A DNA stretch of 64,000 bases, taken from positions 1 through 64,000 of the forward strand of contig NZ_JAATVU010000023.1 in the NCBI RefSeq assembly GCF_013184745.1, in the 5' to 3' direction. The position numbers were made by a program, and so were the translations under genes. The notes beneath the pieces are model-generated. The model was not told the DNA's origin. It was given only the letters and a program-made list of their open reading frames with translations, and searched no databases. Position 1 is the stretch's first letter; every line of letters begins with the position of its first letter. Shown piece after piece: positions 35,650 to 44,512 of this stretch. This stretch comes from Mangrovicoccus sp. HB161399. GTDB taxonomy: Bacteria > Pseudomonadota > Alphaproteobacteria > Rhodobacterales > Rhodobacteraceae.

Positions 35650-35697
35650 AGCGGTATCTCGGGGAAAAGAACCGGGGCGCGGGGCCCCGGGAACCGG

Positions 35698-36852
<1,155 letters not shown>

Positions 36853-36902
36853 CTGTAGTACCCTTCCAGATATACGCGCTGCGTTGGGGCAGCGTGTCCC
36901 GC
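36853..36902 (-). ncRNA. candidate serC RNA motif (leader of serC)
   Basis: The 50 bases before serC read, on the minus strand, GGGACACGCTGCCCCAACG then CAGCGCGTATATCTGGAAG and GGTACTACAG before the ATG. They form a 6-bp stem CGCTGC/GCAGCG with a short loop, followed by a conserved-looking tail containing the ribosome binding site. The position and look match the serC RNA motif known in alphaproteobacteria, whose function is not established. I cannot run a covariance search. Confidence 0.5.
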
Positions 36903-36927
36903 CGCCGCCTTTACGCGAGGCAGGGGA

Positions 36928-36989
36928 GTCGGGCAAGATCGAAAATCGCGGCAAGCGGCATTTCGGCGTGCAAAAGCGACTTGCCCGAC
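36928..36989. promoter_or_regulatory. long inverted repeat between serC and divergent gene
   Basis: GTCGGGCAAG (36928-36937) and CTTGCCCGAC (36980-36989) are perfect 10-bp arms separated by 42 bases, in the control region between serC and the divergent membrane-protein gene. It could be a binding site pair for a repressor or a leader RNA stem. Confidence 0.45.
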
Positions 36990-37002
36990 GGGGGAGGTGA
37001 CC

Positions 37003-37710
37003 ATGCCTGCATTGCCGGGACTGCTGATCGAATACCTGGTGAACGGCGCCGTCGCGCTGATCTGGCTGCTGCCGCTGCTGCGGCGGATCTCGGGGCTGGA
37101 ACTGGTCCTGCCGGACGGCAATGCGGCGGGGGCGGTGCTGATGCTGCTTCCGCTGGTCTACGGCCTCGGCATGGTGGTGGACCGGCTTGCCAAGCTCCTG
37201 ACCGGGAAGGTGCCCGCCCAGACCCTCAGCCTGCAATGGCTGGCCAGCCTCCGGCCCGAACACCGGGCGCACCGGTTCGATGCCTTGCCGGTCGAGCGCA
37301 ATCCGTTCTACCGCGGCCCCGCCGCCACGCCGGAGCAGCGGAGCGCGCAGATGCTGGCCCGCGCGCGGGTTCTCGGCATTCTCTACGGGAAGCATGGCGA
37401 CCTTGCTGCGGAACTGACGGGCCGCAGGTCGCGGGACCGGGTGGCGCGGGGCTTCGCGGTGAATTTCCTGCTGGCGGCCGTGTTGGCCGGCCTGGCCGCG
37501 CCGGGCACCGGCGGGCAGGCGCCCGTTGCGGTCAATGCCGCGGTCCTGGCGGCCTGCTTTGCCGTGGCGGCGGCCGTCATGTTCTTCGTCTGGGCGGTGT
37601 TCGACCGCGAATCCTATGCGTTCGAACTGTCGCTCGGGGCGGCGCTCCTGGAGGAGTCAGAAACGCCGCCGGACGGCGCTCAGCGCCTCACCATCGAGAT
37701 GGGCGTGTAG
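37003..37710 (+). CDS. membrane protein of unknown function
   Basis: A 235-residue protein I do not recognise. It has two hydrophobic segments near the N-terminus ([19 protein letters not shown] and [19 protein letters not shown]) and two near residues 150-205 ([34 protein letters not shown]), with a cytoplasmic-looking basic region of about 80 residues between. The start at 37003 has GGAGG five bases upstream; a GTG at 36997 is also open. Its last 31 bases overlap a mini-gene on the opposite strand. Confidence 0.75.
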   Translation: MPALPGLLIEYLVNGAVALIWLLPLLRRISGLELVLPDGNAAGAVLMLLPLVYGLGMVVDRLAKLLTGKVPAQTLSLQWLASLRPEHRAHRFDALPVERNPFYRGPAATPEQRSAQMLARARVLGILYGKHGDLAAELTGRRSRDRVARGFAVNFLLAAVLAGLAAPGTGGQAPVAVNAAVLAACFAVAAAVMFFVWAVFDRESYAFELSLGAALLEESETPPDGAQRLTIEMGV

Positions 37711-37778
37711 AACCGGGCGGTCAGCTCTTCGCCGAAGATCCGGACGAGGGCGTCGTAGGTAATGCGGGGCACGGGCAT
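37680..37778 (-). CDS. 32-residue mini-protein
   Basis: A short frame MPVPRITYDALVRIFG..., ending ISMVRR, with unusually complete expression signals: AAGGAGG five bases before the ATG and a promoter at 37834-37862 about 50 bases upstream. There is no membrane segment or signal peptide; it could form one amphipathic helix. The family is unknown. Its 3' end overlaps the end of the opposite membrane-protein gene by 31 bases. It could also be a leader peptide, but nothing on the same strand follows closely. Confidence 0.55.
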   Translation of the reverse strand: MPVPRITYDALVRIFGEELTARFYTPISMVRR

Positions 37779-37833
37779 GGGAACCTCCTTGGTCACGTGT
37801 ACCGTCGTTATCATTTTGTTAACGGTCAGCAAG

Positions 37834-37862
37834 AAATAATGTTGCGATGTAATCGCAGTCAA
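37834..37862 (-). promoter_or_regulatory. promoter of the 32-residue mini-gene
   Basis: On the minus strand TTGACT (37857-37862), a 17-base spacer and TTATTT (37834-37839). Inside the spacer lies the palindrome GCGAT-TAC-ATCGC, a possible operator. This stretch is notably AT-rich for the window. Confidence 0.55.
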
Positions 37863-38043
37863 TAATACTAAAGTTGCTTTGGTAAATCACGTGGGGATTT
37901 CCGGTCCCGATTCCGGTGAGGATTCCGGACCACTACGGTGCCAAGCTGTTGAATTTGCGGGGCTGCTGGGCCGCCTCACGCCGGGACTGGTTTTTCCGCC
38001 GCAGCCATGGGATAGGGGCGCCGAACCGATCCGGAGGCCTCCC

Positions 38044-38919
38044 ATGTACACCGCCACGCTCCTGACCAATCCCGCCGCGCCCTGCCTCGATGCCGCCACG
38101 GCCGGGGCGCTGGCCGAGGCCTGGGGCGGCGGGCCGCTCGGCTGGCTGGCCGAGGGCGAGGCCGCGGAATTCGCGCTGGACGCGGTGCCGGAGGATCTCT
38201 GGGCCCGCTGGGAGGAACTGCAGGCCCGGGGCATCGACCTCGCCGTGCAGGAAACTGCCGGACGCCGCCGCCGCATGCTGCTCGCCGACATGGACAGCAC
38301 GATGATCGGCCAGGAATGCATCGACGAGCTCGCCGACATGGCGGGCGTGGGCGAGCGTGTGAAGGACATCACAGCCCGGGCGATGAACGGCGAGCTGGAT
38401 TTCGAGGGCGCCCTGACCGAGCGGGTCGGGCTGCTGAAGGGCCTGCCGGAAAGCGTGATCGCCGAGGTCTACGACGCGCGCATCACCATGGCGCCGGGCG
38501 GCAAGGTCCTGATCGCGACGATGAAGGCCAATGGCGGCCATGCCGCGCTGGTCTCGGGCGGCTTCACCGCCTTCACCGAGCGCGTCGCGGCGGAACTGGG
38601 CTTCGACGAGCACCGCGCCAACACGCTGCTTGCCGAGGACGGCGTGCTGACCGGCGATGTCGGGCGGCCGATCCTCGGGCGCGAGGCCAAGGTCGAGGCG
38701 CTGCACCAGATCAGCGCACGGCTGGGATTCACCCCGGCCGAGGTGATCGCCGTGGGCGACGGCGCCAATGATTTGGGCATGCTGCACGAAGCGGGGGCAG
38801 GGGTTGCGCTCCATGCCAAGCCCTCGGTCGCGGCCCAGGCCGGCATCCGGGTGAATCACGGAGATTTGACGGCGCTGCTGTACCTGCAGGGCTACGCGAA
38901 GGCGGATTTCGTGGCGTGA
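38044..38919 (+). CDS. serB: phosphoserine phosphatase
   Basis: A 291-residue HAD-fold enzyme for the last step of serine synthesis. Motif I is LLADMDSTMIGQE (two catalytic Asp), motif II LVSGGFTAFTE, motif III region REAKVEAL, motif IV AVGDGANDLGML. A roughly 75-residue N-terminal part precedes the catalytic domain, as in many alphaproteobacterial SerB. I chose the ATG at 38044; upstream the frame is open to 37879 but without a start signal. With serC-serA 1.2 kb away, all serine genes are together. Confidence 0.95.
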   Translation: MYTATLLTNPAAPCLDAATAGALAEAWGGGPLGWLAEGEAAEFALDAVPEDLWARWEELQARGIDLAVQETAGRRRRMLLADMDSTMIGQECIDELADMAGVGERVKDITARAMNGELDFEGALTERVGLLKGLPESVIAEVYDARITMAPGGKVLIATMKANGGHAALVSGGFTAFTERVAAELGFDEHRANTLLAEDGVLTGDVGRPILGREAKVEALHQISARLGFTPAEVIAVGDGANDLGMLHEAGAGVALHAKPSVAAQAGIRVNHGDLTALLYLQGYAKADFVA

Positions 38920-38955
38920 AGGCTGCTGCCCGGGGTCACATCGCGGGGGCTGCAT

Positions 38956-38984
38956 TTGGAATCAGCGGAAAGCTGCGCTATCGT
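38956..38984 (+). promoter_or_regulatory. probable promoter of IalB-like gene
   Basis: TTGGAA (38956-38961), a 17-base spacer and TATCGT (38979-38984), about 80 bases before the TTG start codon. Confidence 0.48.
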
Positions 38985-39063
38985 CGCGGCGACTGAGGCA
39001 TGTGCCGGGCAGGCCCCCGCCAAGAGCGGGCCGTTCCGGAACGAAGAGGTTTAGGAGGCGGAA

Positions 39064-39609
39064 TTGATCAACCGGCTGGTTCTCGGACTGGGGATGGGGC
39101 TCGGCATGTGGCTGACCCCCGCCGTGGCGCAGGTTGCCAACAATCCGGTCGGGGCGAAGACCGACTGGACGATCTATGTCGAGGACGATCCCAAGCAGTG
39201 CTGGGTCGTGGCGGCGCCGCAGGCAGGCAAGTCCACCGCCACGCGCGGCGGCCGCCCTGTCGCGGTGAAGCGCGGCGACATCTTCCTCTTCGTCTCCTTC
39301 TGGCCGAAGGACGCCAATGGCGGCGGCGGCATGGGCGAGGTGTCCTTCATGGGCGGCTATGACTTCGCGGAAGGCGAGCCCGTCACGCTGGAAATCGGCG
39401 ACTCCAAGTTCGACCTCTTCGCCGAGGGCAACGTCGCCTGGGCGACTTCGGGCGAGCAGGACCGCCAGATCGCCTCGGCTATGAAGGCCGGGGCGGAGGC
39501 CAAGGTGACCGGCCTGTCGCAGCGCTCGGGCACGACCACGCAGGACACGTTCTCGCTGATGGGCTTCACCGCCGCCTACGAGGACGCGGAGCGCCGCTGC
39601 GGCCAGTGA
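39064..39609 (+). CDS. invasion-associated locus B (IalB) family protein
   Basis: A 181-residue secreted protein. The signal peptide is MINRLVLGLGMGLGMWLTPAVAQ. The mature part has the IalB pattern: TDWTIYVEDDPKQCWVVAAP, RGDIFLFVSFWP, GEVSFMGGYDF and the C-terminal GLSQRSGTTTQDTFSLMGFTAAYEDAERRC, with a Cys pair that may form a disulfide. The start codon is TTG, supported by AGGAGG five bases upstream. In Bartonella IalB aids erythrocyte entry; in free-living relatives the role is unknown. Confidence 0.85.
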   Translation: MINRLVLGLGMGLGMWLTPAVAQVANNPVGAKTDWTIYVEDDPKQCWVVAAPQAGKSTATRGGRPVAVKRGDIFLFVSFWPKDANGGGGMGEVSFMGGYDFAEGEPVTLEIGDSKFDLFAEGNVAWATSGEQDRQIASAMKAGAEAKVTGLSQRSGTTTQDTFSLMGFTAAYEDAERRCGQ

Positions 39610-39625
39610 CCGCCGTGCGGCGGGC

Positions 39626-40468
39626 TCACTCCCGCCGCAACCGCCGCTTCAGCTTGTCGATGGCGCGCTTCGGGCGCGAGATCCGGATCCAGTTGAAGCG
39701 CTGCGCCGCCGTCAGGAAGGTGTCGCGCAGGGCAGGGCCGTAATGCCGTCCGAGCTGGGCGGCGGCGTCCTCGATCTGCGCGTCTTCCAGCGGCTCCATC
39801 AGAGTCCACGGGATCAGGAGACCGGCCGCGCCGATCCGTCCCAGCTCCTCCCGCGGCATCGCCAGGTCCAGCCAGTAGCTGTTGCCGTCCCGGGCGGGCG
39901 AGACGTAGCGGCGGCTGTCGGGGAACTGGTCGAAGCAGTGCTTCGGCCCGATCGAGTTGAAATGCCCGTCGTCGCGGTAGAGCTTCAGGTCGTGATGGAA
40001 GACCTTGCCCCCCGACGGCATCCGCGGATGCAGAAGCAGCGTGTCGAGCAGCGGCCAGGGATGCTGGTGGTTGGCATCGACGAATCCCATGTCGAAGCCG
40101 GTGACGTCCTCCGGCAGGCCGAGCAGGGTGATCCCGGCGAAGCGCTGCACCTCGACGGCCGCGTCGCCCTTCACCGGGTCGATCTGGAATCCCGTGGGCT
40201 TCGTGCGGTCGCCGAAGAACCATTCCTCGGCATCCAGCGTCACCAGCCGCCTGCCGCCGTTGGCGGCGAGGAATCGGGCGATGAAGCCCCCGGAAAGCCC
40301 GGAGGCGGTGCCGATCTCGATGAAGCTCTCCGGCCGCTCCGCGGCGATCACCGAGCGGAAGAATTCCAGCTCGTCGACCGCTACCGAGCCCCAGCCATCG
40401 CGGTGATGCGCGTGGTAGAGATCGTGGATTGCCTGGTGCTCCTCCACCCGGGCGCCCTCCCTGGACAT
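39626..40468 (-). CDS. class I SAM-dependent methyltransferase
   Basis: A 280-residue protein with a Rossmann methyltransferase core of the cephalosporin-hydroxylase/Methyltransf_24-like kind: SFIEIGTASGLSGGFIARFL (motif I), RLVTLDAEEW (motif II acidic) and DMGFVDANHQHPWPLLDTLLLHPRMPSGGKVFHHD. The C-terminal 60 residues are helical and basic. It is one base from idi on the same strand, probably one transcript, but I see no functional link. The acceptor is unknown; surface sugar modification is a guess. Confidence 0.8.
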   Translation of the reverse strand: MSREGARVEEHQAIHDLYHAHHRDGWGSVAVDELEFFRSVIAAERPESFIEIGTASGLSGGFIARFLAANGGRRLVTLDAEEWFFGDRTKPTGFQIDPVKGDAAVEVQRFAGITLLGLPEDVTGFDMGFVDANHQHPWPLLDTLLLHPRMPSGGKVFHHDLKLYRDDGHFNSIGPKHCFDQFPDSRRYVSPARDGNSYWLDLAMPREELGRIGAAGLLIPWTLMEPLEDAQIEDAAAQLGRHYGPALRDTFLTAAQRFNWIRISRPKRAIDKLKRRLRRE

Positions 40469-40469
40469 G

Positions 40470-41000
40470 TCAGACTTTCACGAGCGTGCCGAAGATCCGG
40501 TCCTTGTGCTCGTCCATGTAGATGCGCAGCCAGGGCGTGAACCGCGCCGGGCGGCGGGCAACCTCGGCGGCGAGATCGTAGATGCCGATCCATTCGACCT
40601 GCATCACCTCTTCCGGGTTCGGCTTGACCGGGATCTGCTTGTTGGCATGGGCCAGGAAGATGTCCACGACCTCGTGCTCGACCATGCCGTTGCCCACGTC
40701 GGCGCGGTATTCCACCGTGTCGCGCAGCGCGGGATACAGCCCGGTGATGCCCAGTTCCTCGCGCAGCCGCCGGACCGCGCAGTCCGAGGATTTCTCGTTC
40801 CACTTCGGATGGGTGCAGACCGTGTTCGCCCAGAGCCCCGGCGTATGGTATTTCGACATCGCCCGGCGCTGGATCAGGACGTTCTGGCCGTCCATCACGA
40901 AGACGGACACCGCAGGGTGCTTCAGCCCGTTGCGGTGCACCTCCAGCTTGTCGAGAGGCGTCAGCTTGCCATTGACCCATGCCGGGATCTTGTCTGTCAT
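40470..41000 (-). CDS. idi: isopentenyl-diphosphate delta-isomerase, type I
   Basis: A 176-residue Nudix-fold enzyme interconverting IPP and DMAPP for isoprenoid synthesis. The catalytic Cys is in WANTVCTHPKWNE; the Nudix-like RRLREELGI, and the Glu in YRADVGNGMVEHEVVDIFL follow. Length is standard for type I. Photosynthetic and carotenoid-forming Rhodobacterales often carry it, but no pigment gene is in this window. Confidence 0.94.
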   Translation of the reverse strand: MTDKIPAWVNGKLTPLDKLEVHRNGLKHPAVSVFVMDGQNVLIQRRAMSKYHTPGLWANTVCTHPKWNEKSSDCAVRRLREELGITGLYPALRDTVEYRADVGNGMVEHEVVDIFLAHANKQIPVKPNPEEVMQVEWIGIYDLAAEVARRPARFTPWLRIYMDEHKDRIFGTLVKV

Positions 41001-41358
41001 GCGTCGGTCTTGGTTGCGGGACTCTGGTACTGGTCGGAGGGCTTTCGGCCCGGAAATCCGCGGAGCGCGGGGTATCTTGCGGGAGCCTCAGGCGGCTTGG
41101 GAGCAATCTAAGCGGGGTTGCCCCGGCTTTGCACGCCGACATCATGACACAGGCCAAGCCCCTGCCGCCGCAGGGGAACCCGGCGGCAGGCGGCAGCGCG
41201 ACCAAGGTGGCGGCGGACCGTCGGCCGGTGCTGCTTTCGTCGGCTTTTGCCCGATCGCGCGGCATTTGCATTGGCCTCGGGGGGCAATCCCCGCTAACTC
41301 TGGCCGCAGACAGCCCGCGATGTTCCGGCACCGCGCAGACAGGAAAGGTTGCCTTGCC
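41001..41358. other. 358-base intergenic region with cytochrome promoter
   Basis: No gene is visible between divergent idi and the cytochrome c gene. A modest promoter TTGGCC (41271-41276), 17-base spacer, CTAACT (41294-41299) could drive the cytochrome gene; the GGGGGCAATCCCC in its spacer is a small hairpin. Confidence 0.4.
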
Positions 41359-41775
41359 ATGCCGTACCGCACAGTTTCCGCCCTTGCCGCGTTCCTGCTG
41401 GCCGCCCCGGCCCTGGCCGGAGGAGATCCGGCCGCCGGCGAGAAGGCATTCCGGCAATGCCAGGCCTGCCACGTCGTGCGCAACGGCGCAGGCGAAGTGC
41501 TGGCGGGCAAGACGGCGAAGACCGGACCGAATCTCTACGGGCTGCCCGGGCGGGTGATGGGCTCGGAAGAGGGCTTCGCCTATTCGGACGCCTTCGAGGA
41601 GGCGCAGGCCACCGGCAGGTCCTGGGACGAGGAGGCCTTCGTCACCTACGTGCAGGACCCCAACGCCTACCTGTCGGACATGCTGGAACACAAGTCGCGC
41701 AGCAAGATGACCTTCCGGCTGCGCGAGGAGCAGGATGCCCGCGACCTCTGGGCGTATTTCTCCAGCCTGGAGTGA
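41359..41775 (+). CDS. periplasmic cytochrome c (c2/c550 type)
   Basis: A 138-residue class I cytochrome c with signal peptide (MPYRTVSALAAFLLAAPALA). The heme site is CQACH preceded by GEKAFRQ; the distal Met ligand is in SRSKMTFRL, and TGPNLYGLPGRVMGSEEGFAYSDAF is the conserved loop of the c2/c550 family. It likely shuttles electrons between the bc1 complex and oxidases in the periplasm. Single gene with no oxidase beside it. Confidence 0.92.
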   Translation: MPYRTVSALAAFLLAAPALAGGDPAAGEKAFRQCQACHVVRNGAGEVLAGKTAKTGPNLYGLPGRVMGSEEGFAYSDAFEEAQATGRSWDEEAFVTYVQDPNAYLSDMLEHKSRSKMTFRLREEQDARDLWAYFSSLE

Positions 41776-41796
41776 GGCCTCCGGGCCGCGCGCGGC

Positions 41797-42426
41797 TCAG
41801 CGCGTCGTCCCGGTGCCGTAGCGGGCGAGGAACATGTCGACGGCGGAGGTGATGATCCGCTCGACATCCTCCTCTGTGACCTCCGAGATCATGTTGAACA
41901 TCAGCCGCGACCACAGATGCGCCTTGCAGAGCTCGGTGAACTGCTCGGCGGCAAAGTCGCAATCCTCGATGTCGAGCTCGCCGGCCTCCACCGCCTTGCG
42001 GAAGAAATCGGCGATGCTGCGGCGGGCCTGCTCGGGACCCGAGCGGTAGAAGGCGCGGCCGAGCTCGGGAAAGCGTTCCGCCTCGGCGACGCAGAGCCGG
42101 AACACGCTCTGGCCGAATTCCGACAGCACGAAGGCGGTCAGCCGCTGGGCGATGTCGGTCAGGGTCTCGCGCACGGTGCGCCCGGTCTGGGCCAGGGCGC
42201 GGGCCTGCTCGCTCTGGCGCTGGCATTCGCAGCGGGCGACTTCCAGGAACAGCTGCCGCTTGTCGGCGAAATAGCTGTAGAGCGTCGCCTTCGACACCCC
42301 GGCGGCCTTGGCGATGGCATCGACGCTGGCGCCTTCGTAGCCTTCCTGCATGAAGATCTCGCGGGCGCCCGCGACCACCTGGTCGTATTTCCGGCCGCGT
42401 TTCACGTCGTGGCTGAGATCGTTCAA
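41797..42426 (-). CDS. TetR/AcrR family regulator
   Basis: A 209-residue regulator. The helix-turn-helix is AREIFMQEGYEGASVDAIAKAAGVSKATLYSYFADKRQLF, a textbook TetR start; the helical ligand domain has the TetR_C-like FAAEQFTELCKAHLWSRLMF. It stands alone between the cytochrome c gene and a divergent HAD hydrolase gene; possible targets are itself or that neighbour. Confidence 0.92.
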   Translation of the reverse strand: MNDLSHDVKRGRKYDQVVAGAREIFMQEGYEGASVDAIAKAAGVSKATLYSYFADKRQLFLEVARCECQRQSEQARALAQTGRTVRETLTDIAQRLTAFVLSEFGQSVFRLCVAEAERFPELGRAFYRSGPEQARRSIADFFRKAVEAGELDIEDCDFAAEQFTELCKAHLWSRLMFNMISEVTEEDVERIITSAVDMFLARYGTGTTR

Positions 42427-42623
42427 GCTCGGTCCTCCTGGGCAACCGTGACTGCTGGCGGGCGCGGCATCCCCTCCGGCCCCTGTCCATCAGATAGTAT
42501 GCCGGGTCCGCCGCGGGAAGTGAACCATGTGGTTCACTGCGCCGGGCCGCGACCCGATGCCCGATGCCGCGGCGGGCGCGCTGCGCTATCACGGGGCGGT
42601 CGCGAGCGGTGCAGGAGACGGCG

Positions 42624-43244
42624 ATGACAGTGGAAGCAGTGATTTTCGACATCGGCAACGTGCTGATCGAGTGGCAGCCCGAACGGTACTACGACCGGGT
42701 GGTGGGCGAGGCGCGCCGCCGCGAGATGTTCGCCAGCGTCGATCTGCACGGCATGAACGACGAGGTGGACCGGGGCGGCGATTTTACCGCGACGATCTAT
42801 GCCGCTGCCGAGAAGTATCCGGAATTCCGCGGCGAGATCCGGCAATGGCACGACAACTGGATCGAGCTGGCGAGCCCCGAGATTCCGCGCTCGATCCGGC
42901 TCCTGCGGGCGCTGCGCGCCAAGGGCGTGCCGGTTTTCGCGCTGTCGAATTTCGGCATCGGCAGCTTCGCCTATGCCGAGACCAAGTATCCGTTCCTGGC
43001 CGAATTCGACCGCCGCTACATCTCGGGGCACATGCAGGTGATCAAGCCGGACCCGAGGATCTACGAGATGGTGGAGGAGGATTGCGGCATCGCGCCGTCG
43101 GCGCTGCTCTTCGCCGATGACCGCGCGGACAACATCGCGGCGGCGGCGGCGCGCGGCTGGCAGGTGCACCAGTTCACCGGGCCCGAGGGCTGGGCGGAGA
43201 CCCTCGTTGCCAAGGGGCTCCTGAGCGCGGAGGAGGCGGCCTAG
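42624..43244 (+). CDS. HAD-IA family hydrolase
   Basis: A 206-residue haloacid-dehalogenase-like phosphatase. Motif I is VIFDIGNVLIEWQPERYY, motif II ALSNFGI, motif III Lys in VIKPDPRIYEMV and motif IV LLFADDRADNIAAA. This variant (FDIGNVL, SN, KPD) is the YihX/epoxide-hydrolase-N-like subgroup, usually sugar phosphatases. AGGAG lies six bases before the ATG. Its stop overlaps the MFS stop in a shared CTAG. Confidence 0.9.
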   Translation: MTVEAVIFDIGNVLIEWQPERYYDRVVGEARRREMFASVDLHGMNDEVDRGGDFTATIYAAAEKYPEFRGEIRQWHDNWIELASPEIPRSIRLLRALRAKGVPVFALSNFGIGSFAYAETKYPFLAEFDRRYISGHMQVIKPDPRIYEMVEEDCGIAPSALLFADDRADNIAAAAARGWQVHQFTGPEGWAETLVAKGLLSAEEAA

Positions 43245-44476
43245 GCCGCCACGGGCAGCGGGCGTTCGCGCACCGGCAGGTGCACCACGGCGCTGAGCGC
43301 GCCGACGCCCACGCCCACCCACCAGACGGCGGTGTAGTCCCCGGTCAGGTCATACATCCGCCCGCCCAGCCAGACGCCGAGGAAGCTGCCCAGCTGGTGG
43401 GAGAAGAACACGATGCCGTAGAGCGTGCCCATGTAGCGCAGCCCGTAGAGATGCGCGACGAGGCCGGAGGTCAGCGGCACGGTGGCCAGCCACAGCGCGC
43501 CCATCACCACCGAGAAGACCAGCACGGTCGCCGGCGTGATCGGCGTGAGGATGAACCAGGCCGAAATCAGCGTCCGGCCGACATAGATGCCGGAGAGCAG
43601 GTACTTCTTCTGGAAGCGGTTGCCGAGCCAGCCCGCGGTCAGCGTGCCCGCGATGTTGGCCATGCCGATCACCGCGATGGAAACCGCGCCGAGCGCCGAG
43701 GTGCTGTTGATGCCCAGCCCGGCCAGCAGCGAGCCATCCGCGATCGGGCCGCACATCTCGGTCACCAGCGCCGGGAAATGCGCGGTGACGAAGGCCAGCT
43801 GGTAGCCGCAGGAGAAGAAGCCGATGAAGATCAGCGCATAGGAGGGATCGCGCAGCGCCCGCTTGAGGATCTGGCCGAGGGTTTCCTCCAGCTCCGCACG
43901 CGGCGCGACCGGCGCGCGCATCATCGGCAGGGCGAACAGCACCAGCAGGATCGCGGCGGCGAAGACCACGAAGACCTGCTGCCAGGCCATCATCGACAGC
44001 AGCCATTCGGCGACCGGCGCGCCGACGACCTGGCCCGCGCTGCCCGCCGCGGTGGCGATGGCCAGCGACATGGAGCGGTGCTCTGGCGCGGAGGCGCGTC
44101 CCACAACGGCGAGAATGACGCCGAAGCCGGTCCCGGCGATGCCGAATCCGACCGCGACCTCCAGCAGCTGGTGCTGCAGCGGCAGGGTCGAGACCGAGGA
44201 CAGCACCAGGCCCGCGGCATAGAGCACGGCCCCCATGACGATCGCCTTGCGGTCGCCGATCTTCTCGGCCAGCGCGCCGAAGATCGGCTGGCCGATGCCC
44301 CAGGCGAGGTTCTGGATGGCGATGGCCAGGGAAAATTCGCTGCGCATCCAGCCGAATTCCTCGGCGACGGGGATCTGGAACACGCCGAAGCTCGCGCGGA
44401 TGGCGAAGCTCACCAGCATGATGATGCAGCCGGAAATCAGGACGGGGGTCACAAGGGGGGCACGGGTCATTGCCAT
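43241..44476 (-). CDS. MFS transporter
   Basis: A 411-residue major facilitator protein with about 12 hydrophobic segments. The loop 2-3 motif is FGALAEKIGDRKAIVMG, with the repeat-like AGWLGNRFQKKYLLSGIY in the second half. The pattern (SFGVFQIPVAEEFGW, GFFSCGYQLAFVTAHFP) is the OxlT/monocarboxylate-type MFS subgroup. Starts at 44476 or 44470 are both open. Substrate unknown. Confidence 0.9.
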   Translation of the reverse strand: MAMTRAPLVTPVLISGCIIMLVSFAIRASFGVFQIPVAEEFGWMRSEFSLAIAIQNLAWGIGQPIFGALAEKIGDRKAIVMGAVLYAAGLVLSSVSTLPLQHQLLEVAVGFGIAGTGFGVILAVVGRASAPEHRSMSLAIATAAGSAGQVVGAPVAEWLLSMMAWQQVFVVFAAAILLVLFALPMMRAPVAPRAELEETLGQILKRALRDPSYALIFIGFFSCGYQLAFVTAHFPALVTEMCGPIADGSLLAGLGINSTSALGAVSIAVIGMANIAGTLTAGWLGNRFQKKYLLSGIYVGRTLISAWFILTPITPATVLVFSVVMGALWLATVPLTSGLVAHLYGLRYMGTLYGIVFFSHQLGSFLGVWLGGRMYDLTGDYTAVWWVGVGVGALSAVVHLPVRERPLPVAA

Positions 44477-44512
44477 GCAATGGCGCCGTTTTCCCGTTCC
44501 GTCAAACGCCAA

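Noticed and set aside
37863..38043. three GATTCCGG-like repeats before serB
   Set aside because: The copies are short, unevenly spaced and partly degenerate; chance cannot be excluded.
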